In this document: piece after piece, positions 45,208 to 56,163 of the stretch
How positions within the stretch are numbered: the stretch's first letter is position 1
Layout of the letters: every line of letters begins with the position of its first letter
NCBI GenBank assembly: GCA_051656125.1
Contig: JBOGBH010000012.1
Location: 62,001 to 126,000, forward strand
DNA: 64,000 nt
Reading direction: 5' to 3'
Source: CAMREV01 sp051656125
GTDB lineage: Bacteria > Bacillota_I > Bacilli_A > Mycoplasmatales > Mycoplasmoidaceae
Program-made: the position numbers and the translations under genes
The notes under the pieces: model-generated
What the model was told of the DNA's origin: nothing
The model's database searches: none
The model's input: only the letters and a program-made list of their open reading frames with translations

Positions 45208-47130
45208 TTATATGTTTAGGAAGTTAACTAAATGTTCTACTAATGAATCAATACGAGAGTTGTAACTATTTTCATCTCATTTTTCATATTGAGATAAATT
45301 ATTATTAAGTTTTAGCTTTGATTCATTAGAAAAAATTTCTTTTTTATTTGATCAAGGTTTGTTTTTTAATTTTTTATTTGCTTCGGAAGTAACAAGTGTT
45401 AGATTTCCTAAAGTATGTCTAATTCTATTGTAAAAATCTTTAGCATCATCTTTATTATTGAAGTATTCATAATATTCTTTTTCTGCTTCTGATGATGGAT
45501 TAATAGGAAAAATATGTTCAACTTCATAATCTTCTAGAAGTTCATTTAAAGAAGTTTCAAAATTTGTAGAATATCCTTCTATAGCTGCTAGCATTATTTT
45601 AGCTTTTGATTTAGATGTTTGATAAATATTAGATGTTTTTATCATATCTCTTAATTTATCTTTAGTAAATGCTGAGATTTGAACATCATCTTCTTCTCTA
45701 TCTTTCATTCAATCTCAAAATAAAATATCTTCTTTACTATGTGATATTTCTTTTTGATATCTTGAATAAAGAGTAGCTGGTCCCCTTGTTAGATTTTTTT
45801 GTTCACTACCATTTAAAGTAGTATGCATTACAAGTCTTGCTACATTATTAATTTCTTCAATTACTTTTTTATAATCAGTACAAATGAATTCGTTTTTGTT
45901 ATTTTCATCTTCAACAAAAAGATCCATTACTAATGAATGAATTAATGGATAAAATGTATTTCATGCATTCTCGATTATTTTATTGTAAATAACTTGTTTG
46001 TTTGATAATTTATCAGATTTTATTATTTCATAAACAAAAGTAGTAACTTTTGCATATTTAATTAATATTTGAACAAATTCTTGTGTTTCTTCAAAATTTT
46101 CAAAATTAAAAGATCTATTAAAAATATTTTTACGTTTTTCAATATTTTGCTCATTATTAATTGCATCTTTAAATCCGTTATAAATTGCTAATCCATTATC
46201 CTTTGTTTTTGAAAAAAGATAATGATCTGAATGAAAAACAGATATCATGTGTCTATATCATTCTGATAAATCACCATATAGCTTTAGTTCTTTTATTTTC
46301 GATTCAACATGACTTATATAAGATTGGGATAAAGTAGCCATTTCTTCATGAGCATAGAAAAAGATATAGCTTTTAATTAAGTCAGATGACTTTAATTTTT
46401 TACCAGTAGTATTTACAGTTTCAAATATTTTACTTGGTTGATCTTTTTCTGCAAAAATTTTAATTAATGCAACCAAAGTATGTGAAAATGATTTGATAAC
46501 ATCCTTTTCAAAAAAATTAATTATTTCTTCAAGTTCACTATATTTTAAAATCTTCAATTTATTTAAAAAATAATTTGTTATTGATACAAAATTACAATAA
46601 ATATTTGTTGACTTTCACTTTTCATTACTTTCTATTTCTACTTTTAGATTTTCATTTCAGAAACATAATTTTTCAAGCAAGTCGTCATTTTCAATACTAG
46701 TTAATTTTATCTTTGTTTTATCTCTGGTATTTTGAGAAGTTACTTTTTCAATACTATAAATCAAATCATCATATTTACCTTTTATTTTTGGATCATTGTT
46801 TTTATTAGCATCATATTTGTTCTTTAATATTCTTCTTATTGATGCAAAAATAATTATTGTAGAAGTTATTCTTTGTTGACCATCTACTACCATTAAGATA
46901 TCACTATCTTTTTTTAAGTCATCATAAACAATAATATTACCTACATAATATTTTGCGTCATCACGATCATAATTTTTTTCTTTATGTCTTTCAAAATTTT
47001 CATAAATATCTTCAAAAAACTTTTTAACATCTTTTTCATTTCAATCATAGTTTCTCTGATAAATTGGTATTTTAAAACCTTTTTTGTTTGCAATTAATTC
47101 ATACAAATTATCTGATTCTAGTCTTGCCAT
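45208..47130 (-). CDS. GmrSD-family protein (DUF262 plus DUF1524), type IV restriction-like
   Basis: 640 residues. The N-terminal DUF262: IPIYQRNYDW near residue 18-27 and MVVDGQQRITS near 80, the ParB-like nucleotide-handling motif. FETVNTTGKKLKSSDLIKSY near 220 is the conserved NxxGxxLxxxDLiK segment. The C-terminal DUF1524 HNH: DYEVEHIFPINP near 540, then HTLGNLTLVTSEANKKLKNKPW. This is the fused GmrS-GmrD layout, known to cut modified phage DNA. At least ten TGA codons are Trp. Strong AGGAGC site; first gene of the island. Confidence 0.88.
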
Positions 47131-47153
47131 AATGCTCCTAAAATGTTTTTTAC

Positions 47154-47159
47154 AGTATA
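47154..47159 (-). promoter_or_regulatory. Extended -10 box of the defence island
   Basis: The minus strand reads TGTTATACT, an extended -10, about 23 nt before the GmrSD start. No other equally good promoter was noticed before 44126 or 41843, so part of the island may be one transcript. Confidence 0.5.
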
Positions 47160-47251
47160 ACAGATAAAAATTTAAAAAAATAAAAATTTATATATATTGA
47201 ATTTGATAAATTTTATAATTTTAAAGCACTAAATTAAAAATAAAATTATGT

Positions 47252-47257
47252 TATAAT
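47252..47257 (+). promoter_or_regulatory. Extended -10 box for the small protein at 47287
   Basis: TGTTATAAT is an extended -10 box 29 nt before the GTG start; an AAAGGA site follows. Confidence 0.6.
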
Positions 47258-47286
47258 ATATAAATACAAGTTTAAAAAGGAATATC

Positions 47287-47655
47287 GTGGAAGAAGTAGA
47301 AAATAAAAACGCCTATATAGATGAAGGACAAATAAAAAATAAACAGGAGGTAAAAGAAGAGCAAATTTTTATTGGAGATCAAAAGTTAAAGAATTTTTAT
47401 GATTTTTCTAAAAAGAGTGTTAAACAACAAATTATTTGTCTTGCCTTGTTTCTTCTAATAATTCCATTATTTATATTATTGGTTTTAGAAATAATTTGAG
47501 CAATTAAAGCATTATCAGTTAATTTAGATGATTCAGATATAGCTAGCTCCGCTACTATGATGGGGATACTGTGCTTTCTTTTAGTACCATCTTTTATTTG
47601 TGGATTAATTTTAAATTCAAAAATAAAAAATAAATATCCTACTATAGATTTTTAA
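47287..47655 (+). CDS. Small two-helix membrane protein
   Basis: 122 residues from a GTG start preceded by AAAGGA. The first 45 residues are charged and hydrophilic (Glu, Lys, Asp). Hydrophobic helices lie at about residues 50-72 and 87-108, with a C-terminal basic end. One TGA is Trp. I do not recognise the family. It diverges from the defence island and ends in a strong hairpin, so it is a single-gene unit. Confidence 0.65.
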
Positions 47656-47660
47656 AAATA

Positions 47661-47702
47661 AAAAATTCGACTAAAAATTTGTTATATTGCAGTCGAATTT
47701 TT
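47661..47702. terminator. Bidirectional terminator at 47.7 kb
   Basis: Arms AAAAATTCGACT / AGTCGAATTTTT (12 bp, perfect) with an 18-nt loop, followed by T on both strands. It ends exactly where the alternative frame of the lipoprotein gene stops. Confidence 0.75.
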
Positions 47703-47791
47703 TTATATTACCTTTCTGAGAATTTCTTGGCTTAAATCAATAATTATATTAGCGTTTGCAAAGGTATGATATTTATTTCTCAAGTTAACAT

Positions 47792-48193
47792 CTAATATGG
47801 GTCTAAAAAAACACCATATGTTCCTGTTTCAGAGTTGTAACTCAAATAATTGCTTTCTCTGTAAGTTATACTTGAAATAACATCATTCCATGAAAGATTA
47901 TCTCCTCATTGATTAACAAAATCAAGGGTTCAAGTAATTAATTGGAATTCACGTAATGATAATAATTTGCCAAATGTTTGAGGGCTCAACAAGTGTTCGA
48001 TTTGTTCTTTATTATTTGCCATAACTAACTGATTTTTAAAAACTTCTTTTGATTGTTCTATGTGATCTTCTCCAATTAAAATAATATATTGAATTTCTTC
48101 ACTAGCACTACAACTTACTATTGGTAATGTAATTGCCATTGCTGATGTTGTTAGTAATGTTACAAATAAACTTAATTTAATTTTTTTATTCAT
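47792..48193 (-). CDS. Short lipoprotein, probably frameshifted at a T7 run
   Basis: 133 residues as read. A signal peptide with a lipobox (TLPIVSC, Cys28) makes it a lipoprotein. The frame ends in a TAG at 47792-47794 just after GTTTTTTTA (T7 run, plus-strand 47804-47810). One extra T would continue the protein for about 35 residues (..FRPILDVNLRNKYHTF..) to a TAA at 47703-47705, directly beside the terminator. That fit suggests an ancestral or alternate longer form. No known domain; the ligand is unknown. Confidence 0.6.
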
Positions 48194-48286
48194 GTTTTAT
48201 ACTTCATGAAAATAAACATATTAAATATTTATATATCTAAATCTTTTTAATTTATTAAATCATATTTAATATATAAAGTTTTTATA

Positions 48287-48322
48287 AAAAAATATTCAAT
48301 GAATGTTCGTTGAATATTTTTT
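48287..48322 (-). terminator. Terminator of the 49.65-kb surface protein gene
   Basis: Perfect 13-bp arms AAAAAATATTCAA / TTGAATATTTTTT with a 10-nt loop, 66 nt after the stop codon. Confidence 0.75.
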
Positions 48323-48387
48323 ATTATTGACAATATTAGATTATTTTTTTATTTTGAAGTAGTTTCTTTTTCTTCTTTAGATTTTAA

Positions 48388-49650
48388 TTATTTATTATTT
48401 TTTTTAGTATTATAAACTTTAATTGATATCAATAGCAAAATAATAATAGCTACTAATATAGAAACAGAAATTCCGATAATCATGCCAATGTTAATACCAT
48501 CATCAGGTTTTACAGGAATAGGTTTTTCAGTAATATTTGGTATCAAATATTTGTTTCCAAGTTTCTCAACTATTTTATGTATTTCAGTTAATCCCTTACT
48601 AATTTCTTTTCCATATTTTTTATTTTCATCGTTAAAGATAATATCTACATATTTAAATATTTCATCACCTGAATTTTTTGCTATTTCAATAAGATTTTTA
48701 TAAAATTCTTCATCTTCAATATTTGTACTTTGAAAAATTGTTTTTAACTCATAACCAACAACTTTTTCAGTTGTAATTATTTTTCCATCTTTCTCTTCTT
48801 CTGTTGTTTCTCAAATTGGTTTAAAGTATTCATCAAACTGATTAATTAAAGTTCCGTATCTTGTGGCGTTATCAATATATCTATTTTTCATTGTCCTCAT
48901 TTTTAATAAGAAATAACCATTTGGAATTTTATTAGAATATGGTTCTATTTCAATAATATCCATTGCCCCATCTTTATTGATATTATTAATTATTTCTATT
49001 TGATCGCTTTCTTTTCAGTGACCTATGTATTTTTCACCATCAATGATGGTTTCTTCTCCATTTCAATAAGGAGCAATTGCTATCATGTAAAATATTCCAT
49101 CATCATCACTAAAATTTTCATTAACTAATTCATCAATAACTTTTTGATGAAATTTATCATTTTCTTCATATTTTAAGTCTAAGAATTTTAATAAATCTGG
49201 ATTATTAAAATTTAATTTTTCTATTTCGCTTTGCAAAGTACTTTTGTTAAATAAATTTGCACTATCAAATAAATTGGTACCAATATTTTTCAAAACTCAT
49301 CACTTAACATCTATATCATAATTTCCTTTAAATCGAACAATGCTGTTCATTTGTGGTTCTTTATATAAATATGTAGATAAATTATCAGTTAATATATCAA
49401 CTGGAATACTTCTTTGTAAATTGCTAAAAGTTTTAGAAACTTCTTTTTTCTTATAAGCAATATTATAGTTATTTTTCCTTAAAATTATTTCATTAAAATT
49501 ATCACCACTTTTTTTATTTGTGCTTAAATATTTAATTTCATTTTTTTCAATAAAGCTGTAAAAATTTTCACTAATAATTATTAAAGGCGAAATAGCCATT
49601 GCAGATAAAAATATTGAAGATATTAGTATTTTTTTTATATTTCTTTTCAT
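48388..49650 (-). CDS. Signal-anchored surface protein with C-terminal membrane helix
   Basis: 420 residues. An N-terminal signal-like helix (about 8-27) has no lipobox Cys. A hydrophilic ectodomain follows, rich in Asn, Lys, Glu and Asp. A C-terminal helix (IGMIIGISVSILVAIIILLL) near residues 388-408 is followed by a short basic tail KVYNTKKNNK. The layout matches surface proteins A-C, but I see no shared sequence modules and no proline-rich tail. Several Trp are TGA-coded. Weak ribosome site. Function not known. Confidence 0.65.
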
Positions 49651-49781
49651 ATTTTCTCTTTTGTTTTTTAAATGTGCTTAATATATTTTAACATAATATA
49701 TTTATATATATAATTATAGTTACTAAAATATATTAATCTATGCATTATTTAAATAATAGGTAATTGGATAAGTATTTTTTT

Positions 49782-50879
49782 CTATATTCCAATTATTTCT
49801 CCACCACCAAGACATATATCATCTTTATATAAAACAACATATTGACCAATTGATATAGATTTAACTTCTTCATCAATGTTAATTAATACTTTATCATTAT
49901 CAATTGTGAAATTAGCATTATGGAGCTTTCCACAATGACGATATCTTATTTTTACATTATTATCAGTAGGAATCTTGTTTATTCAATTAAAGTTATTTAA
50001 AATGCATTTATTACTATATAAGTACTTTTCTTCATCAGAACTTGGCGAAACATAAATGATGTTTTTATCTAAATCTTTTTTACATACTAGGTATTTATCT
50101 GGATTACCAGCTAAACCTAAACCTTTTCTTTGTCCAATTGTAAAGTAATGCAGTCCATCATGCTTACCAACAACTTTCTTAGTAGTTATATCAATGATAT
50201 CACCAGGTTTTTTTTCAATATAATTATCAATGAATTCTTTAAAATTTCTTTTCCCAATAAAGCATATGCCTGTTGAATCTTTCTTATCTCATGAAGGTAT
50301 TTTATAAAATTCAGCAATTTTTCTTACTTCTTTTTTAGTAAGATTGCCTAAAGGGAAAATCACATTTTTTAATTGTTCTTGATTAAGTTGGCAAAGGAAA
50401 TATGTTTGATCTTTTTTTTCATCTTTAGCCATTTTTAAATCAATTGATAAGTCAAAATTAATAGTTTTATTTGCATAATGTCCAGTAGCAAAATAATCAC
50501 AATCAAAGTTATTAAAAACATAATTTCTAAATGCTTCAAATTTAATATTTTTATTACATAAAATATCTGGATTAGGAGTTTTACCTAATGAATATTTTTT
50601 AATAAAGTCTTCAAAAACATTATCCCAATACTCCCTAACAAAATTAACTTTATGAACTTTGATATCCAAGTATTTAGCAATCTTTAATACATCTTCATAA
50701 TCTTGCTTAGATTCACAACCATCATTTGATGATTTTGAATTTTTTTCCCCATTTAAGAAAGCATCTCAGTTTTGCATGTAAACACCAAAAACATCATATC
50801 CTGCTTTTTTTAAAATAAATGCACTAACAGCAGAATCTACTCCGCCTGATAAACCAACTATAATTTTTTTATTTTTCAT
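49782..50879 (-). CDS. mnmA: tRNA-specific 2-thiouridylase MnmA
   Basis: 365 residues. The P-loop IVGLSGGVDSAVSA is at residues 7-20, GTP-like segment GVYMQNW near 32, the first catalytic Cys in NPDILCNKNIKF near 105, and the second in DSTGICFIGKRNF near 205. GQRKGLG near 255 is also diagnostic. It places sulfur on U34 of Lys, Glu and Gln tRNAs. The start is fixed by the conserved N-terminus and lies 7 nt after a -10 box with no ribosome site, so the mRNA is probably leaderless. Trp is TGA-coded in several places. Confidence 0.95.
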
Positions 50880-50885
50880 AATGAT

Positions 50886-50891
50886 ATTATA
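50886..50891 (-). promoter_or_regulatory. -10 box of mnmA, leaderless type
   Basis: On the minus strand TATAAT is followed by ATCATT and then the ATG, placing the likely start point on the A of the start codon. Confidence 0.5.
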
Positions 50892-50904
50892 GTAAATAAA
50901 AATA

Positions 50905-50938
50905 AAAATTATTAGAATTTTTAAATTCTAATAATTTT
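50905..50938 (-). terminator. Terminator of the nox gene
   Basis: Perfect 16-bp arms AAAATTATTAGAATTT / AAATTCTAATAATTTT with a 2-nt loop, overlapping the nox stop codon. Confidence 0.8.
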
Positions 50939-52322
50939 CTTTTACATAACATAAGTCTAAAGCTTTTAAAATTGCTCCAATAATAAAATTGAAAGGTTTA
51001 TTATAATGTGGCAAGAAGAATACATCAGTAGTTAAGATATCAATAATTGACATATTTTTTTGAATACATAATGCTAACAAGTTAATTGTTTCCATATGTG
51101 TATCTTTTGTATTTTCATTTGAAGTTGAGTGAATTTGTGCACCTAATAATCTTAATGTAGTATCTTCATAAATTAATTTAATAGTTACTTTGTTAAAATC
51201 ATTCATAAACTCAGGTCTATCATTATCAGTTCATTCTACAGATTTGTAATTAATCTTTAAATCTTTACATCTTTGTTCATTAATACCAGTACTTGATAAG
51301 TTTTCTCCAAAGATATGAATTGCATTTGTACCAACCACACTTCTTAGTTTAGCTATTTCAACACCATTAATATGACACGCAGAAACAACTCCTCCTTTAA
51401 CAGCATTAGTTGCTAATGCTATGTTTTCAAATGTTTTAGAAGCTGTATTAAAGATAGCAGCTGAATCACCAATTACATATACATTATCAATAGATGATCT
51501 CATGTGTTCATCAACTATAATAGCGCCATTTGGAATTTTATTTGCTTTTGGTAATAATTCTGTATTTGGTCTAGCACCAACAGAAACAATTACTAAATCA
51601 GCACTAACTGTCCCAGTGTCAGTTTTAACTTTTGTTACAAACCCTGCTTCATTCTTTTCAAAACCTTTTACACCAGTTCCAAGATGAAGGCTAACACCGT
51701 TTTTATTTAAAGCATTTTCAAGTTTGTAACATAATTCATCATCAAAGTAGTTTGGTACAACTCTTTCTTTTGCATCAATTAAAGAAACTTTTTTATTTTT
51801 TAAAGTAAATGATTCTGCTAATTCTACACCAATATAACCAGCACCAATTATTGCTACAGATTTTATTGCTTCATCATTTGCTTTTTCAATTATTTTTAAT
51901 GCATGAAGATATGTCTTACATAAGAAGATATTTTTTGCATCAACATTTGGAACATTTAATTTAATTGGTCATGAACCTGCTGCATAAATTAATTTGTCAT
52001 AACTTTCAACATATTCTTTGCCTACATTTTCTTCATCATTTAAATTAATGTATGTAACTGTTTGAGCATCTGTATCAATATTAACTACTTCATGCTTCAT
52101 TAATACATTAGCACCCATTTTTTTCAATTCTTTAGCATTTGAATAAAATAAGTCATCTACATCTTTTACGACAGAAGAAACACTTAAAGCGATCCCGCAT
52201 CCTAAAAATGATATATTATCACTTTTATCTATTGCTGTTATTTCTAAACTACTATTTTGTTTTAGTAGAGTTCTTAATGCAGAAGTTCCTGCATGATTTA
52301 TTCCTATTATTATTATTTTCAT
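50928..52322 (-). CDS. nox: NADH oxidase (water-forming, CoA-disulfide reductase family)
   Basis: 464 residues. The FAD-binding start reads IIIIGINHAGTSAL, with the redox Cys42 in FLGCGIAL. The NADH-binding segment SVAIIGAGYIGVELAESF lies near 150, and the FAD site VYVIGDSAAIFN near 275. It oxidises NADH with oxygen and helps to restore NAD+ beside LDH. The C-terminal dimerisation domain is complete. AAAGG site; the short membrane-protein gene precedes it in the same direction with 3 nt between. Confidence 0.93.
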
Positions 52323-52325
52323 TTT

Positions 52326-52493
52326 CTAAACCTTTTCCCCCATTGTTATTTTACTATTTGCTTCTAATATTGCAAATGTTGAACCAACAATTAAAACAGA
52401 GGTTATTCCAACTAATCCCCAAAAAAACATTCATTTCCTCTTTTTATTGGGTTTTTTTGTAGTAATTTCTATCTCTTTTTTAATTGGTTCCAT
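52326..52493 (-). CDS. Small single-pass membrane protein between pepA and nox
   Basis: 55 residues, ATG overlapping the pepA stop (TAATG), with AAGGA 9-13 nt before it. A basic, Lys-rich N-terminus (KKPNKKRKW) precedes one membrane helix at about residues 22-40 and a short outer tail. One TGA is Trp. No family recognised. Its tight packing between two enzyme genes and the ribosome site support a real gene. Confidence 0.6.
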
Positions 52494-53842
52494 TACATTG
52501 TCCTTGCAAAATTATAAAGCGTTTTTAGCATTACAGCTTGACCCTTATCTCCAGAATCAGCTGTTGCAGCTACATCAAGGTGAATGTATGGTAAGCCATT
52601 TGTGAATTCGACTAAGAAGCAAGCTGCTCTTGATGAACCTGCTCTTGGATTACTAACTGAGTTTTTAATGTCTGCAAAATCAGAATCAAGCATTTTTCTA
52701 AAATCATTGTGAAGTGGAAGTCTTCATACATATTCACCTGATTTATCAGCTGCTTCTTTGAACGCAACTCAATCTTTTTCCTCTGTAGTTCAAACACCAC
52801 TATATGTGTCGCCAAGAGAGTAAACCATCGCACCTGTTAAAGTAGCTATATCAACTAACTTAGTTGCTTTTAAATCTTTTGCAGCATAATATAATGCATC
52901 AGCTAGAACAAGTCTACCTTCTGCATCTGTATTATCTATTTCAACTGTTTTTTTATTATAAGCAGTAAGAATGTCATCAGGTCTTATAGCTGTTGGACTT
53001 ACTAAATTTTCTGTTAATGGGGCAACAATAGAAACATTAGTTTTAATCTTATTTTTAACTAATGCATACAATGTTGTACAAACAATAGCAGCTCCTGACA
53101 TATCATATTTCATTTGTCTCATGAAATTACCAGTCTTAATATTCATACCACCTGAGTCATATGTAATACCCTTACCAACATAGGCAAATTTTTCTTTTGA
53201 AGGAGAACCCTTATATTCAATTACTAATAATCTAGGTTCAATAATACTACCAGCATTAACACCTAATAAAAGACCCATTCCTTTTGCCTTGATTTCTTTT
53301 TTTGTTAAAACTTTTATAGTAACTTTTTTTTCAAAAGGCTTGAATAGTTTTTTAATCTCCTCAACAAAGCTTAATGGATTAATTATTAAACTAGGCGCAT
53401 CTTGAAGATATCTACATTTAGTTTGAGCTTCTGCTAAAACTAAAGAATTATTTACACAATCTTCAAATCCTTTTGGGACAATTATATTATGTGAAAATTT
53501 TTCTATCTTTGTTGTTTTCATTGAAAAAGGTGTTTCAGTAAAAAATGAACCTCATGTTACAAGAGGATTAATTACTGAACATCTTTTAGTATCAGCAAAT
53601 TTTAATTTTAGAAAAGAATCCAAATCAATATTTATTCCTGATTTTTGCTTTGAAAAAAAATCTTTTAAAGCTCAAGAAAAATTAGGAGCGTCTACTTCCT
53701 TAAAGTCTTTTGGAAAAACAATGTAAATATTATTTTTATCTTCAAAAGTTTCAAATAATTTCTTATTCTTTTTATTTAAAGAACTTTTTAAATCAATAGC
53801 GATTAATGTTTTTTCATATTTGTTTTTTTTATTTATTTCCAT
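52493..53842 (-). CDS. pepA: Leucyl aminopeptidase (M17)
   Basis: 449 residues. The start ATG 53842 has GGAA 6-9 nt before it; an upstream TTG in frame is less likely. Catalytic segments: VGKGITYDSGGMNIK near 230 (Lys, Asp), MKYDMSGAA near 252 (Asp), and the family signature NTDAEGRLVLADAL near 308-321 (Asp, Glu, Arg). It trims N-terminal residues from peptides, supplying amino acids in the cytosol. The frame is split by several TGA (Trp) codons. Confidence 0.95.
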
Positions 53843-53916
53843 TTTTATTCCAATCAAATAATAATTTGTACTAGTATATTTAATAATTATTAAATAATAC
53901 TTTATATTATTATAGT

Positions 53917-54447
53917 TTAATAATTTTCTAATGACTTACAAAAAATATTATTTTTTTCAATAAATTCTTCTAATGTTGAATTATTTTCTAAAACATAATC
54001 TGGACTAAAATTTATTGGAGTAGCTAATATTTTACTAATGTGTTTTTCATCTACAATATTATTATTTCTTTCTATAAAAATCACCTTATCAAATAATTCT
54101 TTAAAAAAGTATTCATTATTTAAATATATTGCTAATTCAAAAACTAGTTTTTCACCATCAATAGATTTAATTCATTTAAAAATTTCTTTAGATGTAAAAT
54201 TAGTTAATTTTTTAAAAGCCTCTTCTTCATTAACAACTAATTTATTTAGTTCAAAACGGTTAACTTCGATATTGTTAACATATTTATCACCAAAAGTATT
54301 TAATATAAATTCATATCCTATTTCTCCCTTTTTATATATTCCGTGAATAAAGTCATCTGCTTTATATATTTCTCAATCATAATTCTTTATGCAATTTAAA
54401 AAGGTGGATTTTCCACTATTTTTTTTACCTGTGACACATATTTTCAT
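53917..54447 (-). CDS. coaE: Dephospho-CoA kinase, divergent
   Basis: 176 residues, about 20 shorter than usual. P-loop KICVTGKKNSGKSTFL at the N-terminus; KADDFIHGIY near 30 replaces the DaDxi..l motif; GYEFILNTFGDKYVN then EVNRFELNKLVVN near 66 corresponds to the idR..L...vF motif. It phosphorylates dephospho-CoA to CoA. The polA-mutM-coaE order found in Firmicutes supports the call, with a 1-nt overlap with mutM. Two TGA are Trp. Confidence 0.8.
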
Positions 54448-55283
54448 TAATTTTTAATTCCTTGGCAATTTGAACAAAGGTATGTTCCTCTTCCATTGAC
54501 TTTTATTTTTGTGATTTTAGTTTTGCAATACTTACATTCACTATCTTTTTTTGTATGAACATTTAAAAACTTTTGGAACTCCCCTTTTGTTTCACTTTTA
54601 TACATGTATGTTGAAATAGTTGTCCCTTTATTATCAATTGCTTTTTTAATTATTTTTTTTGAATTCAATGCAATGCTTTTAAAATCTTCATCTGATAACT
54701 TATTACACTTACTTTCGGGATGAATTTTAGAGGCAAATAAAATTTCATCAACATAAATATTTCCAATACCTGAAACGTTGCTTTGATCTAATAAAGCAGT
54801 CTTAATAAATTTATTTGATTTAGAGATATTATTTTTAAGATATTTTCAATCAAAGTTTTTTTGTAATGGATCTAAACCTAGTTTTGATAACTCTTTGGAA
54901 TCCTTATAATTATCTTCATAAAAAATATGAAATGTTCCAAATCTTCTTGTGTCTTGATATCGCATTTCTTGTTTGCCGAAACTTATTCTTAGCAAAGTGT
55001 GTTTTTCATCAAATTTACTATTTGAATCTTGAAAGAAAATTTTACCTTCCATTCTTAAATGCACAACAAAAACTTTTTTATTTGATAGATGAAAAATTAA
55101 ATATTTACCGATTCGATCAATATTAATAATTTTTTCATTCATTATAAAATTTTTAAATTCATTGGGTGTACAATTTTTAAATAATTTATCCATGTAAAAA
55201 TTTACATCTTTAATTTTTCTATTTAAAATATCTTCATCCAATAAAGAATCAATTAAGGTTTGAACCTCTGGCATTTCTGGCAT
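54447..55283 (-). CDS. mutM: Formamidopyrimidine-DNA glycosylase
   Basis: 278 residues. It begins MPEMPEVQT, keeping the catalytic Pro2 and Glu3 (after Met removal Pro1, Glu2). RIGKYLIFHL near 57 holds the conserved Lys, NVSGIGNIYVDEILF near 168 the helix-two-turn-helix, and the C-terminal zinc finger CKYCK...CSNCQ is complete. It removes 8-oxoguanine and formamidopyrimidine and nicks the DNA. One nucleotide separates it from the exonuclease gene upstream. Confidence 0.95.
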
Positions 55284-55284
55284 A

Positions 55285-56163
55285 TTATTCTCCTAAGTAT
55301 CTATCAAAACCGTTAAGATTATACTTTTTTATTATTTTTTTTAATTCATCATAATTAATATTTTTTATTTTAAAATATTCAATACTTTTATCATTAAAAT
55401 AATTAGTTTCAATTGTTGCTAGATCTCTAAACATAAAAGCATTTTCTTTATTCTGAGTTAGTTTTTCTTGTGTTGCCTTGCTTTTAATTTTATCTAAATT
55501 ATTATAAATTCCATCTATATTTTCAAATTCAAGCAATAAATTTACTGCTGTTTTTTTTCCAATTCCTTTAACACCAATAAAGTTATCAGAAGCATCACCT
55601 GCTATTCCTTTAAAATCTGGTATTTGATTTGGCATCAAACCTTCATTTAAATTTTTAAAATTATCTAATGTATTTATTAAAGTATCAGAAATACCTTTTT
55701 TAAATAAAATAACATTAATATTTTCATCTACCAATTGCAAGATGTCTTTATCTGAAGTATAAACATCCACTTTTACATTATTCTTTGATAAAAGCTTTGC
55801 AGCAGAGCCAACAACATCATCAGCTTCTATTCCAGAAATACATTCAAATTGAAAACCAAATAACTTTGAAATTTCATGAATTAAAGGAATTTGATCAATT
55901 AATTCTTGTGGTGTTCTTTTTCGATTTTTTTTATAATCATCGAACATATCATCTCTGAATGTTTTATCTTTATGATCATAAGCAATAACAGCATAATCAT
56001 ATTTATCTAAATATAATAATTTAAAAAATATTTGTAGCATCAATTTAAGTGCATTTAGAGGTTTTAGATTATGAGCCTTGTAAAATTCTAATTGTTTATA
56101 TGTAGCATAATATGCCCTATAAAGCAATGAATTACCATCAATTACTATTGCTTTCTTATTCAT
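55285..56163 (-). CDS. 5'-3' exonuclease (stand-alone PolA N-terminal domain)
   Basis: 292 residues and no polymerase domain, as is common in mollicutes. AIVIDGNSLLYRAYYA at the N-terminus, GIEADDVVGS near 113 and TSDKDILQL near 136 hold the metal-binding Asp residues. The helix-hairpin-helix GDASDNFIGVKGIGKKTA near 190 binds DNA. It removes RNA primers and flaps during lagging-strand synthesis and repair. It overlaps the dnaE end by 8 nt. Confidence 0.95.
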   Translation of the reverse strand: MNKKAIVIDGNSLLYRAYYATYKQLEFYKAHNLKPLNALKLMLQIFFKLLYLDKYDYAVIAYDHKDKTFRDDMFDDYKKNRKRTPQELIDQIPLIHEISKLFGFQFECISGIEADDVVGSAAKLLSKNNVKVDVYTSDKDILQLVDENINVILFKKGISDTLINTLDNFKNLNEGLMPNQIPDFKGIAGDASDNFIGVKGIGKKTAVNLLLEFENIDGIYNNLDKIKSKATQEKLTQNKENAFMFRDLATIETNYFNDKSIEYFKIKNINYDELKKIIKKYNLNGFDRYLGE

